From NCBI RefSeq assembly GCF_003449015.1, contig NZ_QRGD01000006.1, positions 186,001-250,000 of the forward strand: a DNA stretch of 64,000 nt, in the 5' to 3' direction. Within the stretch, counting starts at the first letter, position 1. Each line of letters begins with the position of its first letter. Shown here piece after piece: positions 7,978 to 17,873 of the stretch. The notes beneath the pieces are model-generated. The model did no database searches and was not told where the DNA came from. It saw nothing but the letters and a program-made list of their open reading frames with translations. Source of the DNA: Aureibaculum luteum. GTDB taxonomy: Bacteria; Bacteroidota; Bacteroidia; Flavobacteriales; Flavobacteriaceae. Made by a program: the position numbers and the translations under genes.

Positions 7978-10134
7978 CTATTTTATGAGGAACCAAGTAT
8001 ATCCATTTGCTGGAATTTTCACACTTAAATCAACTTCATAATTTCGATTCAACTCGTATTTTTTACCTTTTTTCTTGTCTTTTTCGGATATGGTTGCAAA
8101 TTCCGTTATACCGGTATAATATAATGGTACTTTTATAACTTCGTCTATAGTATTTTCTGTAGGGTTAAATAACATAACAAAGCCTTTTTCAGAATTATTA
8201 GGATTGGCATGCATAAATCCATCCCAAGATCTTCCATCTGGCCTTCTTAAATGAATAATGTCTGAATTTAGAATTTCTCTATATTTTTTATAATGATCTA
8301 TTTGTTCAATAACCAGTTCTTTTGTTTTTTCTGTATCATATAAGCGTGGACCTCGATAACAAGCTTGTACACCTGAACCATAATTCTGAACCATATGTTT
8401 TTCATAATCGAGTAAATGTTTGCTTAATGGCTCTAAAGTAGCCTCTTCTCCCCCTCCATGATATTCAGTCAACGGGACAAATGTCCAGGCCATCGAAGGT
8501 GTTTTTTCCCAGGTACCATCGTAAATATTTTGTCGACCTAACATAATTTGCTGCTCTCTAGGTAAAGACCAATTTACTTCTCGATACCCAATACCACATT
8601 TATTTGAACCGTTTAAATAATAAAAATCTGGAGCATTTAAATAAATTCTTTTGTCCTTTAGCCAATGATAAAAATCAGTGGTCATTTTCCATTGTTCCCA
8701 CTGTGAATCTTCATAACCTTTATGATGTTTATGAGTTGTAGAAGCACAAAAATCACCAGGATATGGACCGTCATGTTCTAATAAATCAAATCCCGTTTTA
8801 TCTAAAAAATATTTCAATTTTTCAATATAACTTTCTCCCCATTCACTTGCCAAACATGGAGCATTTCCAAATTTAGCACCTCCTGGTTTTCCAGTTTCCT
8901 TATCAATTACATCAACAGCATCATTTATTTTCCTACTTGAAAAAAGTGAATACCCACCCAATTCAATACCTTTACCATGAGCGTAATCTGCTAGGTTTTT
9001 GAATTTTTGTATGTTTACAGCCGTGGTATCTTCCATATTCAACCCACTTCCAAAACTTAAAATAACCATTTCGTAACCGGTTTCCTTACATTGATCTATA
9101 GCAGAAACAACTTCTGTTGAATCTGTACTTGTTAAATGCATAAAAATTGGATTCTCAGTTGACCATGGAGCCAATAAACGATACATTTTTCGTTTACTTA
9201 ACGAATTCCGTTCTCTGTCCGTACCATCTAATAAAAGTTCGTAAGTATGGAAACTTTCAAAAGTTCCCTTTGGTTGTAAAAGTTTGTCCGGACCAACTTT
9301 TAATTTACTTTCAAGTAAACACGGCGTTTCCAAGTTCCAATTAACTTGCGAAGTATATTCGGGATCTTTTTCATAAAAAATAGTATGGTTGGCTGAACTT
9401 GCTGAAAATCCACCAAAAGCGTAATCACTTTCTACATGCATGTTCGGACGTAACCATTGCTCTGGTTTATCAACAGCATTTTCTGGTTCAGGAAAAGCCA
9501 ACATTTCGTTTTTAAATCCATCTACAGTAACCGCTTTATCACTATTATTCTCAATAGTAATCCATTTAGAAATTAATGGAGCCCCATTATAAATTTCGTA
9601 ATGTACAAATACTTTAATCTTTTTTAAATCAGGTGATTTATGTTTAAATTCCAATACAATTTCTCTTCCTGTAGCAAATCCTTTGGTAGCTAAATTAAAC
9701 TCCTTATTCTTACTCCATTTTATTTTTCTATCTATTGGATTATTGGTGTAATTTTTAAACTGAAAAGCAGAATCATCCGTTTCTAAGTCATCAATCCATT
9801 CATTTTTTAAATAACCGTGTTCTTTAAGTCCAGTTAATCCACCTACCGCATATACCTTACCATCAATTGTAACTTCTGCTTCTGGTTTAATGCTTCTTAA
9901 CATATTTTCGCCAGTAACATCATTCCGAAATTCAACCGTAGCTGCATTAGGACTCATCCTTATTTTTCTGGTTATAAGACCGTTAGTCAATACAATGTCT
10001 TTGCCTTTATTAAAAACTTGAGCTTCATAAACTGTATTATCAATTAGCCAATCATTGGCTTTTTCAGCTATGAATGTAAAACTTAGAATTAAGGTAATAC
10101 TGAGTAGAGCGACTATTTTTAGGAATGATTTCAT
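7978..10134 (-). CDS. clan GH-D-like glycoside hydrolase (alpha-galactosidase-like)
   Basis: A 718-residue secreted protein with an N-terminal signal peptide (about residues 1-24), a beta-sandwich N-domain (~30-310) and a TIM-barrel-like part (~320-600). The barrel has YEMVILSFGSG, GKGIELGGYSLFSS and FDLLEHDGPYPGD, in which Asp455 lies where clan GH-D enzymes (GH27/GH36) keep their nucleophile. A short C-terminal beta domain follows (FVMLFNPTENTIDE). I cannot assign a CAZy family; it may be a divergent GH36-type alpha-galactosidase. The next gene begins 2 bp after its stop, so the two are tightly coupled. In this locus it would fit removal of alpha-linked galactose from a galactofucan. Confidence 0.6.
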   Translation of the reverse strand: MKSFLKIVALLSITLILSFTFIAEKANDWLIDNTVYEAQVFNKGKDIVLTNGLITRKIRMSPNAATVEFRNDVTGENMLRSIKPEAEVTIDGKVYAVGGLTGLKEHGYLKNEWIDDLETDDSAFQFKNYTNNPIDRKIKWSKNKEFNLATKGFATGREIVLEFKHKSPDLKKIKVFVHYEIYNGAPLISKWITIENNSDKAVTVDGFKNEMLAFPEPENAVDKPEQWLRPNMHVESDYAFGGFSASSANHTIFYEKDPEYTSQVNWNLETPCLLESKLKVGPDKLLQPKGTFESFHTYELLLDGTDRERNSLSKRKMYRLLAPWSTENPIFMHLTSTDSTEVVSAIDQCKETGYEMVILSFGSGLNMEDTTAVNIQKFKNLADYAHGKGIELGGYSLFSSRKINDAVDVIDKETGKPGGAKFGNAPCLASEWGESYIEKLKYFLDKTGFDLLEHDGPYPGDFCASTTHKHHKGYEDSQWEQWKMTTDFYHWLKDKRIYLNAPDFYYLNGSNKCGIGYREVNWSLPREQQIMLGRQNIYDGTWEKTPSMAWTFVPLTEYHGGGEEATLEPLSKHLLDYEKHMVQNYGSGVQACYRGPRLYDTEKTKELVIEQIDHYKKYREILNSDIIHLRRPDGRSWDGFMHANPNNSEKGFVMLFNPTENTIDEVIKVPLYYTGITEFATISEKDKKKGKKYELNRNYEVDLSVKIPANGYTWFLIK

Positions 10135-10196
10135 TTATAATTGGTTGTTGATTAAAATATTTAATATATAACGTACAGTATATCTATTTGTTTTAA

Positions 10197-11753
10197 TTAG
10201 TTTAAAACCTCAGCAGGATAAGGGATCTGTTTTCCATTTTTTTTATCTGCGGGAATTTGAGCCTTAACTTCTTTTAAATAGTCTGTCAAAATAATTGCCA
10301 ATGCTTTAGCTTTTTCAGGATTTATCTCGACTAAGTTATTTAGCTCTCCAATATCTTTAATAATATTATACAATTCTAATTTCTGATTTTCATAAAAATA
10401 AATTAATTTCCAATCACCTAGACGCACTGCACTACTGGCACCAATTCCAGGACCTGATGCTCCCCAAAAATTTGGATAATGCCAAAATAATGGACGTTCA
10501 TTTGTTTTAGGACTTTCTCCTATTAAAATTGGCACAAAACTCTGCCCATCTACTTTTTGAATTGTTTTAGGATTTTCAATTCCCGCCATTTCAAGAATGG
10601 TTGGATAAAAATCTTCAATAATTACATAATTATCTGTATTCGATTTCTCACTCACTTTTCCTGGCCATTTCACCAACATTGGTTCTCGTATACCTCCTTC
10701 ATAAGCAGAACCTTTACCACTATTAAGTGGTTTATTATGGGAGTGTTTTTTGCCACCACGGGCAACAGCACTTAATCCTCCATTATCTGACATAAATAAT
10801 ATTATGGTATTATCTGCTATGTTTTTTTTATCAATAAAATCCATAATATCTCCTAAACTTTTATCCATACCTTCAACCATTGAGGCATATTTAGCTTCTA
10901 TAGAATCGATACCTTTATCATAATATTTCTGAACAAACCTATCATCTCCCATAATTGGAGAATGAACTGCATAATGGGACATATATAAAAAAAAAGGATT
11001 TTTATTTTGCACTGCAGTATCAATGGCTTTAAGAGCTTCTAATGTAATAGCTTCTGATAAATAAATATCTTTGCCATGGTATTGCTCTAACCCAGGCACT
11101 GCCCATACCTCTTTACCTTTTTTACCATTGCCAAAATTTTCCATTCCGTAATAACTTGCAGGTGCTCCCGCAGCATGACCTGCAATATTTACATCAAAAC
11201 CTAAATTCAATGGGTTTTCTCCTGGTGTACCAATTGCTCCTAGATGTGCTTTTCCTGAATGAATTGTATAATAACCCGCATCTTTTAATACCTGTGGCAA
11301 TGGTGTGGCATAAACAGCGTTTTCATCTCCTGCTACCTGACTCATACCATTTACATTCCAATTTGGAAATGATAATGTTTTATGATTTGACTCCATAGGT
11401 TGTAAAGCATCTTTATTTAAAGTCCAATTGGTAACTTGATGCTTAGCTGCATTCATACCGGTCATTAAACTTATCCGTGTTGGTGAACACACTGCGGTTG
11501 CATAAGCTTGCGTAAATTTCATACCTTCAGTGGCCAAACGCTCCATATTTGGGGTATGATACAAATCATTAAAAGGTGTACGTTTATCCCAAAATGGAAC
11601 AGAAGTATCTTGCCACCCCATGTCATCTACTAAAAACAAGACAATATTGGGACGATTTATTTTTGCTATTTCATTTTCTTGATGATCTTTCGGTTTGCAA
11701 TTAATTATCAATAAAAGAATTAATGTCAAATACGGTAAATAGTTTTTTTTCAT
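10197..11753 (-). CDS. S1-family sulfatase, lipoprotein
   Basis: A 518-residue sulfatase with lipobox Cys19 (LLLIINC). The metal-binding start is RPNIVLFLVDDMGWQD (Asp43-Asp44), and the formylglycine site is Cys89 in CSPTR (CxPxR). FMSDNGG, about two thirds along, supplies further metal and sulfate ligands. It would remove sulfate esters from the glycan at the outer surface or in the periplasm. The Cys needs conversion to formylglycine by a maturase (anSME or FGE type), none of which is encoded in the window. Its ATG overlaps the preceding TGA by 4 bp, so it is translationally coupled to the phosphodiesterase-like gene. The S1 subfamily and regioselectivity cannot be assigned by eye. Confidence 0.9.
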   Translation of the reverse strand: MKKNYLPYLTLILLLIINCKPKDHQENEIAKINRPNIVLFLVDDMGWQDTSVPFWDKRTPFNDLYHTPNMERLATEGMKFTQAYATAVCSPTRISLMTGMNAAKHQVTNWTLNKDALQPMESNHKTLSFPNWNVNGMSQVAGDENAVYATPLPQVLKDAGYYTIHSGKAHLGAIGTPGENPLNLGFDVNIAGHAAGAPASYYGMENFGNGKKGKEVWAVPGLEQYHGKDIYLSEAITLEALKAIDTAVQNKNPFFLYMSHYAVHSPIMGDDRFVQKYYDKGIDSIEAKYASMVEGMDKSLGDIMDFIDKKNIADNTIILFMSDNGGLSAVARGGKKHSHNKPLNSGKGSAYEGGIREPMLVKWPGKVSEKSNTDNYVIIEDFYPTILEMAGIENPKTIQKVDGQSFVPILIGESPKTNERPLFWHYPNFWGASGPGIGASSAVRLGDWKLIYFYENQKLELYNIIKDIGELNNLVEINPEKAKALAIILTDYLKEVKAQIPADKKNGKQIPYPAEVLN

Positions 11754-12664
11754 AATTTCACTACTTCTTTAACAGCTTTTCCTCTCCAAAAATCGGGAGT
11801 TTTTAATCCTAACAGATAGGCTATAGTTGGTGCAGTATCATAGGTTACAATACTCTTTTCTAATTTTCCTTTGTTAGCAATGTTTTTACCATAGATAATC
11901 CAAGGTATTTCAACTTCTAGTAAAGTCTTACCTCCATGCCCTTTGCCTACACCACCATGATCTGAAGTGAAAATAATTACGGTATCATCCATCATATTAT
12001 TTTGTTGTAAAGTACTGATAACACCACCGATTTGACCATCTACTTTTTCAACAGCAGTAAAGTATTCAGGAGTATTATGACCAATTTCATGCCCTTCATT
12101 ATCAGGATGTGAAAGATGTATAAAAGTGAATGCCGGCTTTTCCTTTAAAAAGAAGTCCATAGCTGTTTTTATTGTTTTTTCATCAGATGCTCCGTTATAA
12201 TTAAGATCTACAATACTCTTTTCAAACAAGTACCCAATACCATTCCATGTGTAAGAAACACCCATTTTTGCATTAGGCAACTGCTCATCTATCAAACTAA
12301 ATATTGTTGGATAAATACTGTCTTTTCCAATAATACGAGATGGTAATTCAGGCGTTTTACTACCCCATTCTGTATAGCCATGCAGCTCTGGACCCGAACC
12401 CATTATCATTGATGCCCAATTTACAGCACTAGAAGATGGTAAAACTGACCTCGCTTTCAGAGAGTAAGCACCATCTTTCATTAACATTCTTAAATTCGGT
12501 AATTTAGCTTTATCAAAAGCATAAGCACCAAAACCGTCAGAACCTATTAGAATTACATGCTTTGTTATTGGCTCACTATGACTATTCTGTTGTACAATCT
12601 TTTTACTGCAAGAAATTGTCAATAAAGAAATAAAAACAACTACAAATATTAATTTACGTTTCAT
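11750..12664 (-). CDS. alkaline-phosphatase-superfamily phosphodiesterase/sulfatase-like lipoprotein
   Basis: A 304-residue lipoprotein (lipobox Cys19, LLTISC) of the type I phosphodiesterase/nucleotide pyrophosphatase branch of the alkaline phosphatase superfamily. ILIGSDGFGAYAF (Asp43) begins the metal site. The nucleophile region is a Ser-rich LPSSSAVNWAS in place of the sulfatase CxPxR, followed by GSGPELHGYTEWG and later FTSDHGGVGKGHGG. It therefore should not need formylglycine maturation and probably cleaves a phosphodiester or phosphoester rather than a sulfate. The 4-bp overlap with the sulfatase gene implies that the two act together. The substrate is unknown. Confidence 0.75.
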   Translation of the reverse strand: MKRKLIFVVVFISLLTISCSKKIVQQNSHSEPITKHVILIGSDGFGAYAFDKAKLPNLRMLMKDGAYSLKARSVLPSSSAVNWASMIMGSGPELHGYTEWGSKTPELPSRIIGKDSIYPTIFSLIDEQLPNAKMGVSYTWNGIGYLFEKSIVDLNYNGASDEKTIKTAMDFFLKEKPAFTFIHLSHPDNEGHEIGHNTPEYFTAVEKVDGQIGGVISTLQQNNMMDDTVIIFTSDHGGVGKGHGGKTLLEVEIPWIIYGKNIANKGKLEKSIVTYDTAPTIAYLLGLKTPDFWRGKAVKEVVKL

Positions 12665-12686
12665 CTACTACTATTTAATTTTACTT

Positions 12687-14021
12687 TTAATTACTTTCTA
12701 TTACTGCTCCGTCTTCTCGATATAAATCAACCTTACCATCTAATAAGACAGCAATTACAGTCATCTCATCATCTAACACATACTCTGGTACTTGAATATA
12801 CTTAATACCAGGATAATGACTCCAATATACGCTTCCTACAACTTTATGAGAAAGTTTAGTACCATCACCAACTACCCAAATACGGTTTATTTTATTCTTT
12901 AAACCTCTAATAACAACTTCACCTTTAGGGTCTCCTTTAACAAATAAATACAACATTGTTTTATCTTTTGATAAGGTCGTTGGTCCATAAAAATGTTCTT
13001 TGGGTATGCCTGCGATAGAACCATAAATAGCTTCTTTATGTTTACTAGTCCATTTACCTAATCCTTCCAACACTTCAACTTGTTCTTTTGGAATTGAACC
13101 ATCTCCTTTAGGCCCAATATCTAATAATAAATTACCTCCATTGCCAATAACATCAGCGAAAATTCCGATAATTTGGTTGGTAGTTTTATAATTGTGATCA
13201 TTCTTTTGATACCCCCAAGAATCATTTATAGTCATACATAATTCCCAATACTTACTTTTGGGTCTAGTTATAGGCATACCTTGTTCTGGAGTCGCATAAT
13301 CTCCATGTTCTCGTAAACGAGAATTCAAAATTGTATTTGGGTTTTTATCCAACAACATCTTTCTAACTTGCGGAGCTTGCCATTCTTCCGAATTATGTTC
13401 CCAATCACCATCAAACCAATATAAATCTGGATTATAATTGTCAGAAAGTTCTTTTAATTGACCTTGGTAATAGTTCAAGAATTTTTTCCATCTTTTTGGT
13501 TCATCTTGAATTTTATAGCGAATAGAATCTCTAGTGAAATTTGTATAATCATTATAAGTCCAATCGGGTAACGAATAATAAATACCAACTTTAAGGTCAT
13601 TTTTTCTTAGTGCAGTTACAAATGGTGTCAATACATCTTTTTTTGATGTAGCGGCATCCACAGAATTAAAATTTCCATATTTTGTATCCCATAAAGCAAA
13701 ACCATCATGATGTTTTGAAGTAATTACAGAATATTTTGCTCCACTATTTTTAATTAATTTGGCCCATGCTTCAGGATTATAATTTTTAGCCGTAAATCCT
13801 TTTGTTTGCTTAAGGTAATTTTTATGAGAAATATAACCGTTATAAAATGACCAAGATTCATCAATTCCATTTACAGCATATAATCCCCAATGTATAAAAA
13901 CACCCAATTTGGCATCTTTAAACCATTGCATTTTTTGCTGTTCTACTTTTAGTGAATCAACATTCTGAGACCAAGAAAACATTGCGGACAATAAAAATAT
14001 ACAAATTACAGACTTTTTCAT
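12687..14021 (-). CDS. GH29 alpha-L-fucosidase
   Basis: About 444 residues with signal peptide MKKSVICIFLLSAMFSWSQ. The GH29 barrel shows WFKDAKLGVFIHWGLYAV, YSVITSKHHDGFALWDT, VGIYYSLPDW and DLYWFDGDWE, with the predicted nucleophile Asp at about residue 204. It would release alpha-linked L-fucose (or L-galactose) from non-reducing ends in the periplasm. I chose the ATG at 14021 because AAAGAGG lies just upstream and the signal peptide starts there; the frame also opens at 14060. It has no added carbohydrate-binding domain, unlike the other GH29 proteins of the locus. Confidence 0.9.
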   Translation of the reverse strand: MKKSVICIFLLSAMFSWSQNVDSLKVEQQKMQWFKDAKLGVFIHWGLYAVNGIDESWSFYNGYISHKNYLKQTKGFTAKNYNPEAWAKLIKNSGAKYSVITSKHHDGFALWDTKYGNFNSVDAATSKKDVLTPFVTALRKNDLKVGIYYSLPDWTYNDYTNFTRDSIRYKIQDEPKRWKKFLNYYQGQLKELSDNYNPDLYWFDGDWEHNSEEWQAPQVRKMLLDKNPNTILNSRLREHGDYATPEQGMPITRPKSKYWELCMTINDSWGYQKNDHNYKTTNQIIGIFADVIGNGGNLLLDIGPKGDGSIPKEQVEVLEGLGKWTSKHKEAIYGSIAGIPKEHFYGPTTLSKDKTMLYLFVKGDPKGEVVIRGLKNKINRIWVVGDGTKLSHKVVGSVYWSHYPGIKYIQVPEYVLDDEMTVIAVLLDGKVDLYREDGAVIESN

Positions 14022-14037
14022 TACCTCTTTAATTTTG

Positions 14038-16404
14038 TTATATTTCTTCAAGACTTTCATTTAATGATGTTTTTTTATTTTTTATTAATTGAATTTCAAC
14101 TTCCTTATTACTGTACTTAATTTTCACCAATTTATCGGTTAACGGCACCAAGTTTAATTGTTTTAATAAACCATCCTCCCACACGATATCAACTATAATA
14201 TTACCTCTTGCCTTTAATCCTTCAACATTACCTATTTTCCAATTATTAGGAAGCGATGGTAATATCATTAAAAACCCTTCATGGGATTGTAATAAACATT
14301 CTGCAACACCTGCCGTATAGCCAAAATTTCCATCAATTTGAAATGGAGGATGCTCATCGAACAAATTATCAGCAACTGAAATCTGCATAAATTTTGCAAT
14401 ATTTTCTTCGGCAGATTTTGCATTTAACAACCTAGCATTCATGTTTATCATCCATGCTCTACTCCAACCTGTACCGGCACCACCGTGCTCTAATCGATAA
14501 TCTATTGTTTTTTGAGCCGCGGCAAAGGCTTCTTTAGTTTGCGAAGTAATATCATCACCCGGATGCAGTGCATATAAATGCGACATATGCCTATGTCCCT
14601 TTTCAGGTTCTTCGTAAGGTTCATTCCATTCTAATATTCTACCATCTTCACCAATAACGACACCTGGATGTAACTTCTCTTTTTTAGCTTTTAACTCTTT
14701 CACAAAATCATCATCTATTCCTAAAATTTCAGCTGCAGCCAACGTATTGTCAAAAACTTCTCCAATAATTTGATGTCCCATTGCACTACCAAAAGATATT
14801 GCTGCTGGTTTTCCATCCGACGCTAAATATGAATTTTCAGGAGATGAATCTGGGCTAGAAACCCAAGTCTTTGATTTTTCATCCCAAACCAACCAATCTA
14901 AATAAAACTCAGATAAGCTTTTCAACGTAGGATAGGCTCTCTTTTCTAAAAACACTTTATCTTCAGTAAATTGATAATGCTCCCAATAATGTTGGCCTGA
15001 CCATCCACCTCCGTGAATCCAAGCCCCCCAATAAGCCCTTTCTGCACGCATCCATGGTGTAGCCCATAAATCTGTAGCATGATGAGCAACTGTACCTCTT
15101 TCAATACCATATTGCTCTTTTACGGTAATCCTTCCTCTATCAAATACTTTATCTAAAAAATTGAAAAATGGAGTATGCAATTCACTTAAATTAGTTACCT
15201 CAGCCGGCCAATAATTCATTTGTAAATTAATGTTTAAATGATAATCTGCATTCCAAGGAGCTTGTATATGTTCATTCCATAACCCTTGTAAATTTGCGGG
15301 ATTTGTTCCTTCACGTGAAGAAGCTATCAACAAATAGCGTCCGTACTTAAATAACTTAGCCGCTAAATCTGGATCGTCATTACCCTCTTTTATACGTTTT
15401 AAACGTACATCCGTAGGTAAACTATCTAAACTCGCATCACCCAGATTAAAATCAACTCTATTGTATAGTTCCTGATAATCCTTTTTATGAGTATCAAGTA
15501 ATTCCTTAATCGATTTTTCAGTAACGTCTGTTAGAGTTTTAGTATTTTCAGTCTCATAATCATCATGATAAAAAGAAGTATTTGCTACTACATATAGGGT
15601 AGCCTGCTTAACGTTTTTTAATTCTAAAATTCCATCTTTTGCAATTACTTCACCACTATTATTATTTACTTTTAAGCGTGTTTCAAACTTTACACCATAA
15701 TCAATAGGAAATGGTTCTGAAAACTTTTTACCACCATATTGAGTTACCATTCCTTTCATACTGATTTCTTTTTCAGAAGGGTTTGAGATTTCCACGGTTT
15801 TATGCCCATTATCCTCTGGACGATTCATCTTTATAGTAAAGCTTAAACCTTCGGGATTTTTACTTTCTAATGTTACAATGAGTACATCATCTGGGTTTGA
15901 AGCAAAAACTTTTTGCGTAACTTGATATCCATTTGAATCATAAACAGTTTTAGCAATAGCATTATCAAAATCTAAAGATCTCTTATAATTGGTTACTTCG
16001 TTCTCTCCTTCAAAATCAATAAACAAATCGCCCATAGTTTGGTGCGACCTTAAAACTGATTTATACGAAAACTTCTCTATTATTAGTTGATCAACTTCAT
16101 GAGCTTTTCCTGCTGCCAAAAGTTCACGAATTTGCTCTAAATCATCCTTATTCCCTTTCGAATTACCCCAGTCTGGACCACCTGGCCAAAGTGAATCTTC
16201 GTTAAGTTGAATACGTTCATGATTGGGGTCACCAAACACCATAGCCCCTAAACGGCCATTACCTACAGGTAAGGCTTCCATCCATTTAGTAGCAGGTTGG
16301 GCATACCAAATTTCTGTTACGGGTTGCTTTACCTCTTCCTTTTGACATGAGATTAAAGCAAAAAATACGATAAATATTATTAAAATTTTGGTTGGTTTTC
16401 TCAT
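14038..16404 (-). CDS. GH95 alpha-L-fucosidase/alpha-L-galactosidase, lipoprotein
   Basis: A 788-residue lipoprotein (lipobox Cys20, FFALISC). The family start WMEALPVGNGRLGAMVFG is clear. Residues matching the catalytic set of the founding GH95 enzyme AfcA are present: Asn391 and Asn393 (NINLQMNYW), acid Glu523 (SSPENSY) and Asp691 (FQIDGNFG). GH95 enzymes invert and remove alpha-1,2-linked L-fucose, and some act on L-galactose. The length matches the family (about 750-800). It sits 4 bp after the esterase gene and 16 bp before the next GH29, so all three are probably one transcript. Confidence 0.92.
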   Translation of the reverse strand: MRKPTKILIIFIVFFALISCQKEEVKQPVTEIWYAQPATKWMEALPVGNGRLGAMVFGDPNHERIQLNEDSLWPGGPDWGNSKGNKDDLEQIRELLAAGKAHEVDQLIIEKFSYKSVLRSHQTMGDLFIDFEGENEVTNYKRSLDFDNAIAKTVYDSNGYQVTQKVFASNPDDVLIVTLESKNPEGLSFTIKMNRPEDNGHKTVEISNPSEKEISMKGMVTQYGGKKFSEPFPIDYGVKFETRLKVNNNSGEVIAKDGILELKNVKQATLYVVANTSFYHDDYETENTKTLTDVTEKSIKELLDTHKKDYQELYNRVDFNLGDASLDSLPTDVRLKRIKEGNDDPDLAAKLFKYGRYLLIASSREGTNPANLQGLWNEHIQAPWNADYHLNINLQMNYWPAEVTNLSELHTPFFNFLDKVFDRGRITVKEQYGIERGTVAHHATDLWATPWMRAERAYWGAWIHGGGWSGQHYWEHYQFTEDKVFLEKRAYPTLKSLSEFYLDWLVWDEKSKTWVSSPDSSPENSYLASDGKPAAISFGSAMGHQIIGEVFDNTLAAAEILGIDDDFVKELKAKKEKLHPGVVIGEDGRILEWNEPYEEPEKGHRHMSHLYALHPGDDITSQTKEAFAAAQKTIDYRLEHGGAGTGWSRAWMINMNARLLNAKSAEENIAKFMQISVADNLFDEHPPFQIDGNFGYTAGVAECLLQSHEGFLMILPSLPNNWKIGNVEGLKARGNIIVDIVWEDGLLKQLNLVPLTDKLVKIKYSNKEVEIQLIKNKKTSLNESLEEI

Positions 16405-16408
16405 CTTG

Positions 16409-17812
16409 TTATTTTAATTCAATTTCCCAATTATCTGTTCTAAAGGCCGACGCAGGTAAATTTTCCTTATTGAAAAAATTAGGTAAAGCTCCGTTTGTAA
16501 AAGCAAACCTAACAGCAACTGGTTTTTTTACTGCTTTCGCTGAAACGACGACGGTTTTTCCTACTACTTTAGCCTTGGCTGGATAAAATTTCTGGTCATC
16601 ACCTGCAATATAAAATTCGTTTAACACCTTTCCTTTTTGTAATAAACCATTATCAGCATAATCAAAATTCAATATAATTTTCTTCTTTTTGATTTCCATT
16701 GATTTATAAATGGGCCCACTATATACTAAATCTGATTTACCATAATCTTTTGCCAATGCCCATAAGGCCAATCTCAAACCTACATCTTGCTTATTAATGG
16801 GATGAATGTTTTCTAAATTACCTATATCATTTGTAACCACCATACCAGTCTTAGGTATTGTTAACATGGTTTGTAATTGAGCATCTCTGACCACCGCAGC
16901 ATCCATTCCTTGTAGGTCGTCATATTTATAAGGTGCAATTTGTACAAAATAAAAAGGAAACTCCTTACCAAATGCTTTTCTCCAAGATTCAATTAATAAA
17001 GGAAATGATTTATAATAAGATAGTGCATTTTGCCGGTTAGACTCTCCTTGATACCATATAACACCTGCTATATTAAAATTTATTAGTGGGTAAATCATTG
17101 CATTATATGCTAGTTCGGTTTTATTTGGCCACCACGCTCTTGGTGTGATTTTTTTTGCCGCCTCTTGTAGTGACTTATTACCGTTCATCATTTGTTCTGG
17201 TATCCAAGTTTCAATAGGGGTACCTCCCCAATTACTACTTATTAATCCTACAGGAATACCCAACTCCTTATGTAATTTCTTGCCAAATAAATAAGCAATT
17301 GAACTAAAATTTTTCATAGTTTCAGGACTACAAACAATCCACTTACCTCTCGTGTTTTCTTGGGGCGTATTTGCAATATGCTTAGACACTTGAAAAAACC
17401 GAATTTCTGGATAATTAGCATTCTTAATTTCTTCTTCTGCATTAACAAGGCCTTGAGCCGGCGTCCACTCCATATTCGATTGTCCAGAACCCAACCAAAC
17501 TTCACCAATGAGCACATTTTTAATACTAATTTCTTCGTGACCTTGTATCGTTATAGTATAAATTCCTCCTGCTTTAGGCGTGGTTAATTTTCCTTGCCAT
17601 TTTCCTTGATAGGCTTTAATTTCTACGGAAATATTATTCCAAGAAGGCGTAATGGTTATTTTTTCATTGGTATTAGTAGTCCACCCCCAAAAGGTAACTT
17701 CAGATTTTTGCTGCAAAACCATATTATCAGATAAGATAGAGGGTAGCCAAATCTCTGCAAATGCCTGATTAAAAAAGAAGATGGCAATTATTAATAATAT
17801 ACTTTTTTTCAT
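16409..17812 (-). CDS. sialate O-acetylesterase-type SGNH esterase
   Basis: A 467-residue secreted esterase with a signal peptide (about residues 1-19). After an N-terminal beta domain it has GSGQSNMEWTP with nucleophile Ser112, then VIWYQGESN and a C-terminal NLENIHPIN block with His337, the SASA/DUF303 pattern also used by CE20 acetylesterases. It most likely removes acetyl esters from the glycan so that the fucosidases can act. The name sialate O-acetylesterase reflects the family, not the substrate. The gene is followed after 4 bp by the GH95 gene. Confidence 0.85.
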   Translation of the reverse strand: MKKSILLIIAIFFFNQAFAEIWLPSILSDNMVLQQKSEVTFWGWTTNTNEKITITPSWNNISVEIKAYQGKWQGKLTTPKAGGIYTITIQGHEEISIKNVLIGEVWLGSGQSNMEWTPAQGLVNAEEEIKNANYPEIRFFQVSKHIANTPQENTRGKWIVCSPETMKNFSSIAYLFGKKLHKELGIPVGLISSNWGGTPIETWIPEQMMNGNKSLQEAAKKITPRAWWPNKTELAYNAMIYPLINFNIAGVIWYQGESNRQNALSYYKSFPLLIESWRKAFGKEFPFYFVQIAPYKYDDLQGMDAAVVRDAQLQTMLTIPKTGMVVTNDIGNLENIHPINKQDVGLRLALWALAKDYGKSDLVYSGPIYKSMEIKKKKIILNFDYADNGLLQKGKVLNEFYIAGDDQKFYPAKAKVVGKTVVVSAKAVKKPVAVRFAFTNGALPNFFNKENLPASAFRTDNWEIELK

Positions 17813-17873
17813 GTGTCTATTTTTAGAGTTTTAATTTAGTTATCTGTTCATTATTTTTATTATTGAAACTATG

